From positions 1 to 5,817 of the forward strand of contig CAJXPP010000149.1 in assembly GCA_913058195.1 (NCBI GenBank): 5,817 bases of DNA, read 5' to 3'. Positions 5,769-5,817 of this stretch are shown here, piece by piece. A model generated the notes under the pieces. That model saw nothing but the letters and a program-made list of their open reading frames with translations, was not told the origin of the DNA and did not search any database. Position numbers and translations under genes: made by a program. Positions within the stretch are counted from its first letter, which is position 1. Every line of letters starts with the position of its first letter. The DNA comes from an uncultured Gammaproteobacteria bacterium. Its GTDB lineage: Bacteria > Pseudomonadota > Gammaproteobacteria > Nitrosococcales > Methylophagaceae.

Positions 5769-5817
5769 CTGTCTCTTATACACATCTGACGCTGCCGACG
5801 ATCTACTCTGTGTAGAT
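5769..5817 (-). other. Nextera/Tn5 sequencing adapter (contaminant)
   Basis: This is the reverse complement of the adapter at the left end. It holds the mosaic end CTGTCTCTTATACACATCT (5769-5787), the Read 1 segment in reverse (5788-5801), the i5 index in reverse TCTACTCT (5802-5809) and the start of P5 (5810-5817). It is not genomic. It cuts hrpA after its 401st codon and keeps that frame open to the contig end. Confidence 0.98.

Noticed and set aside
1..5817. Transposon or linear replicon with 47-bp terminal inverted repeats
   Set aside because: The repeats are Nextera adapter with an index barcode. No transposase lies between them and the interior is ordinary chromosomal genes.

Overview
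The window is a complete short assembly contig, not a clean slice of a genome. Bases 1-47 and 5769-5817 are Illumina Nextera (Tn5) library adapter carrying the i5 index AGAGTAGA, in opposite orientations. Only 48-5768 is biological DNA, and both terminal genes are cut by the contig ends. The DNA is AT-rich by eye. Fused RlmKL, YhbY and a DEAH-box HrpA all resemble Escherichia coli proteins as I remember them, which points to a gammaproteobacterium, probably environmental or marine. I cannot name a genus from this sequence.

Layout: (1) 48-320, plus strand, the 3' part of a small DUF3817-type membrane protein gene. (2) 321-570, noncoding, holding a possible attC-like half site (354-385) and an 11-bp-stem hairpin (509-547) between two convergent genes. 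(3) 571-2781, minus strand, rlmKL, a bifunctional 23S rRNA methyltransferase. (4) A 59-bp divergent promoter region with a good extended -10 facing yhbY. (5) 2841-4505, plus strand, four tightly packed genes: yhbY (RNA-binding, ribosome assembly), a nitroreductase-family flavoprotein, an exported pentapeptide-repeat protein and a small hydrophobic membrane protein. The gaps are 17 bp, 2 bp and a 1-bp overlap, so this reads as one operon. (6) 4506-4563, a short spacer with a perfect 14-bp palindrome. (7) 4564-5768, plus strand, the first 401 codons of hrpA, an RNA helicase truncated by the contig end.

The common theme is RNA and ribosome metabolism: rlmKL modifies 23S rRNA, yhbY binds the large-subunit precursor, and hrpA is an RNA helicase. 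The nitroreductase, pentapeptide-repeat and membrane-protein genes are passengers on the yhbY transcript with no evident ribosomal role. I see no transposase, phage gene, CRISPR array, tRNA or rRNA. No new defence or mobile system is supported. The least explained biology is the coupled pair of exported pentapeptide protein and small membrane protein.
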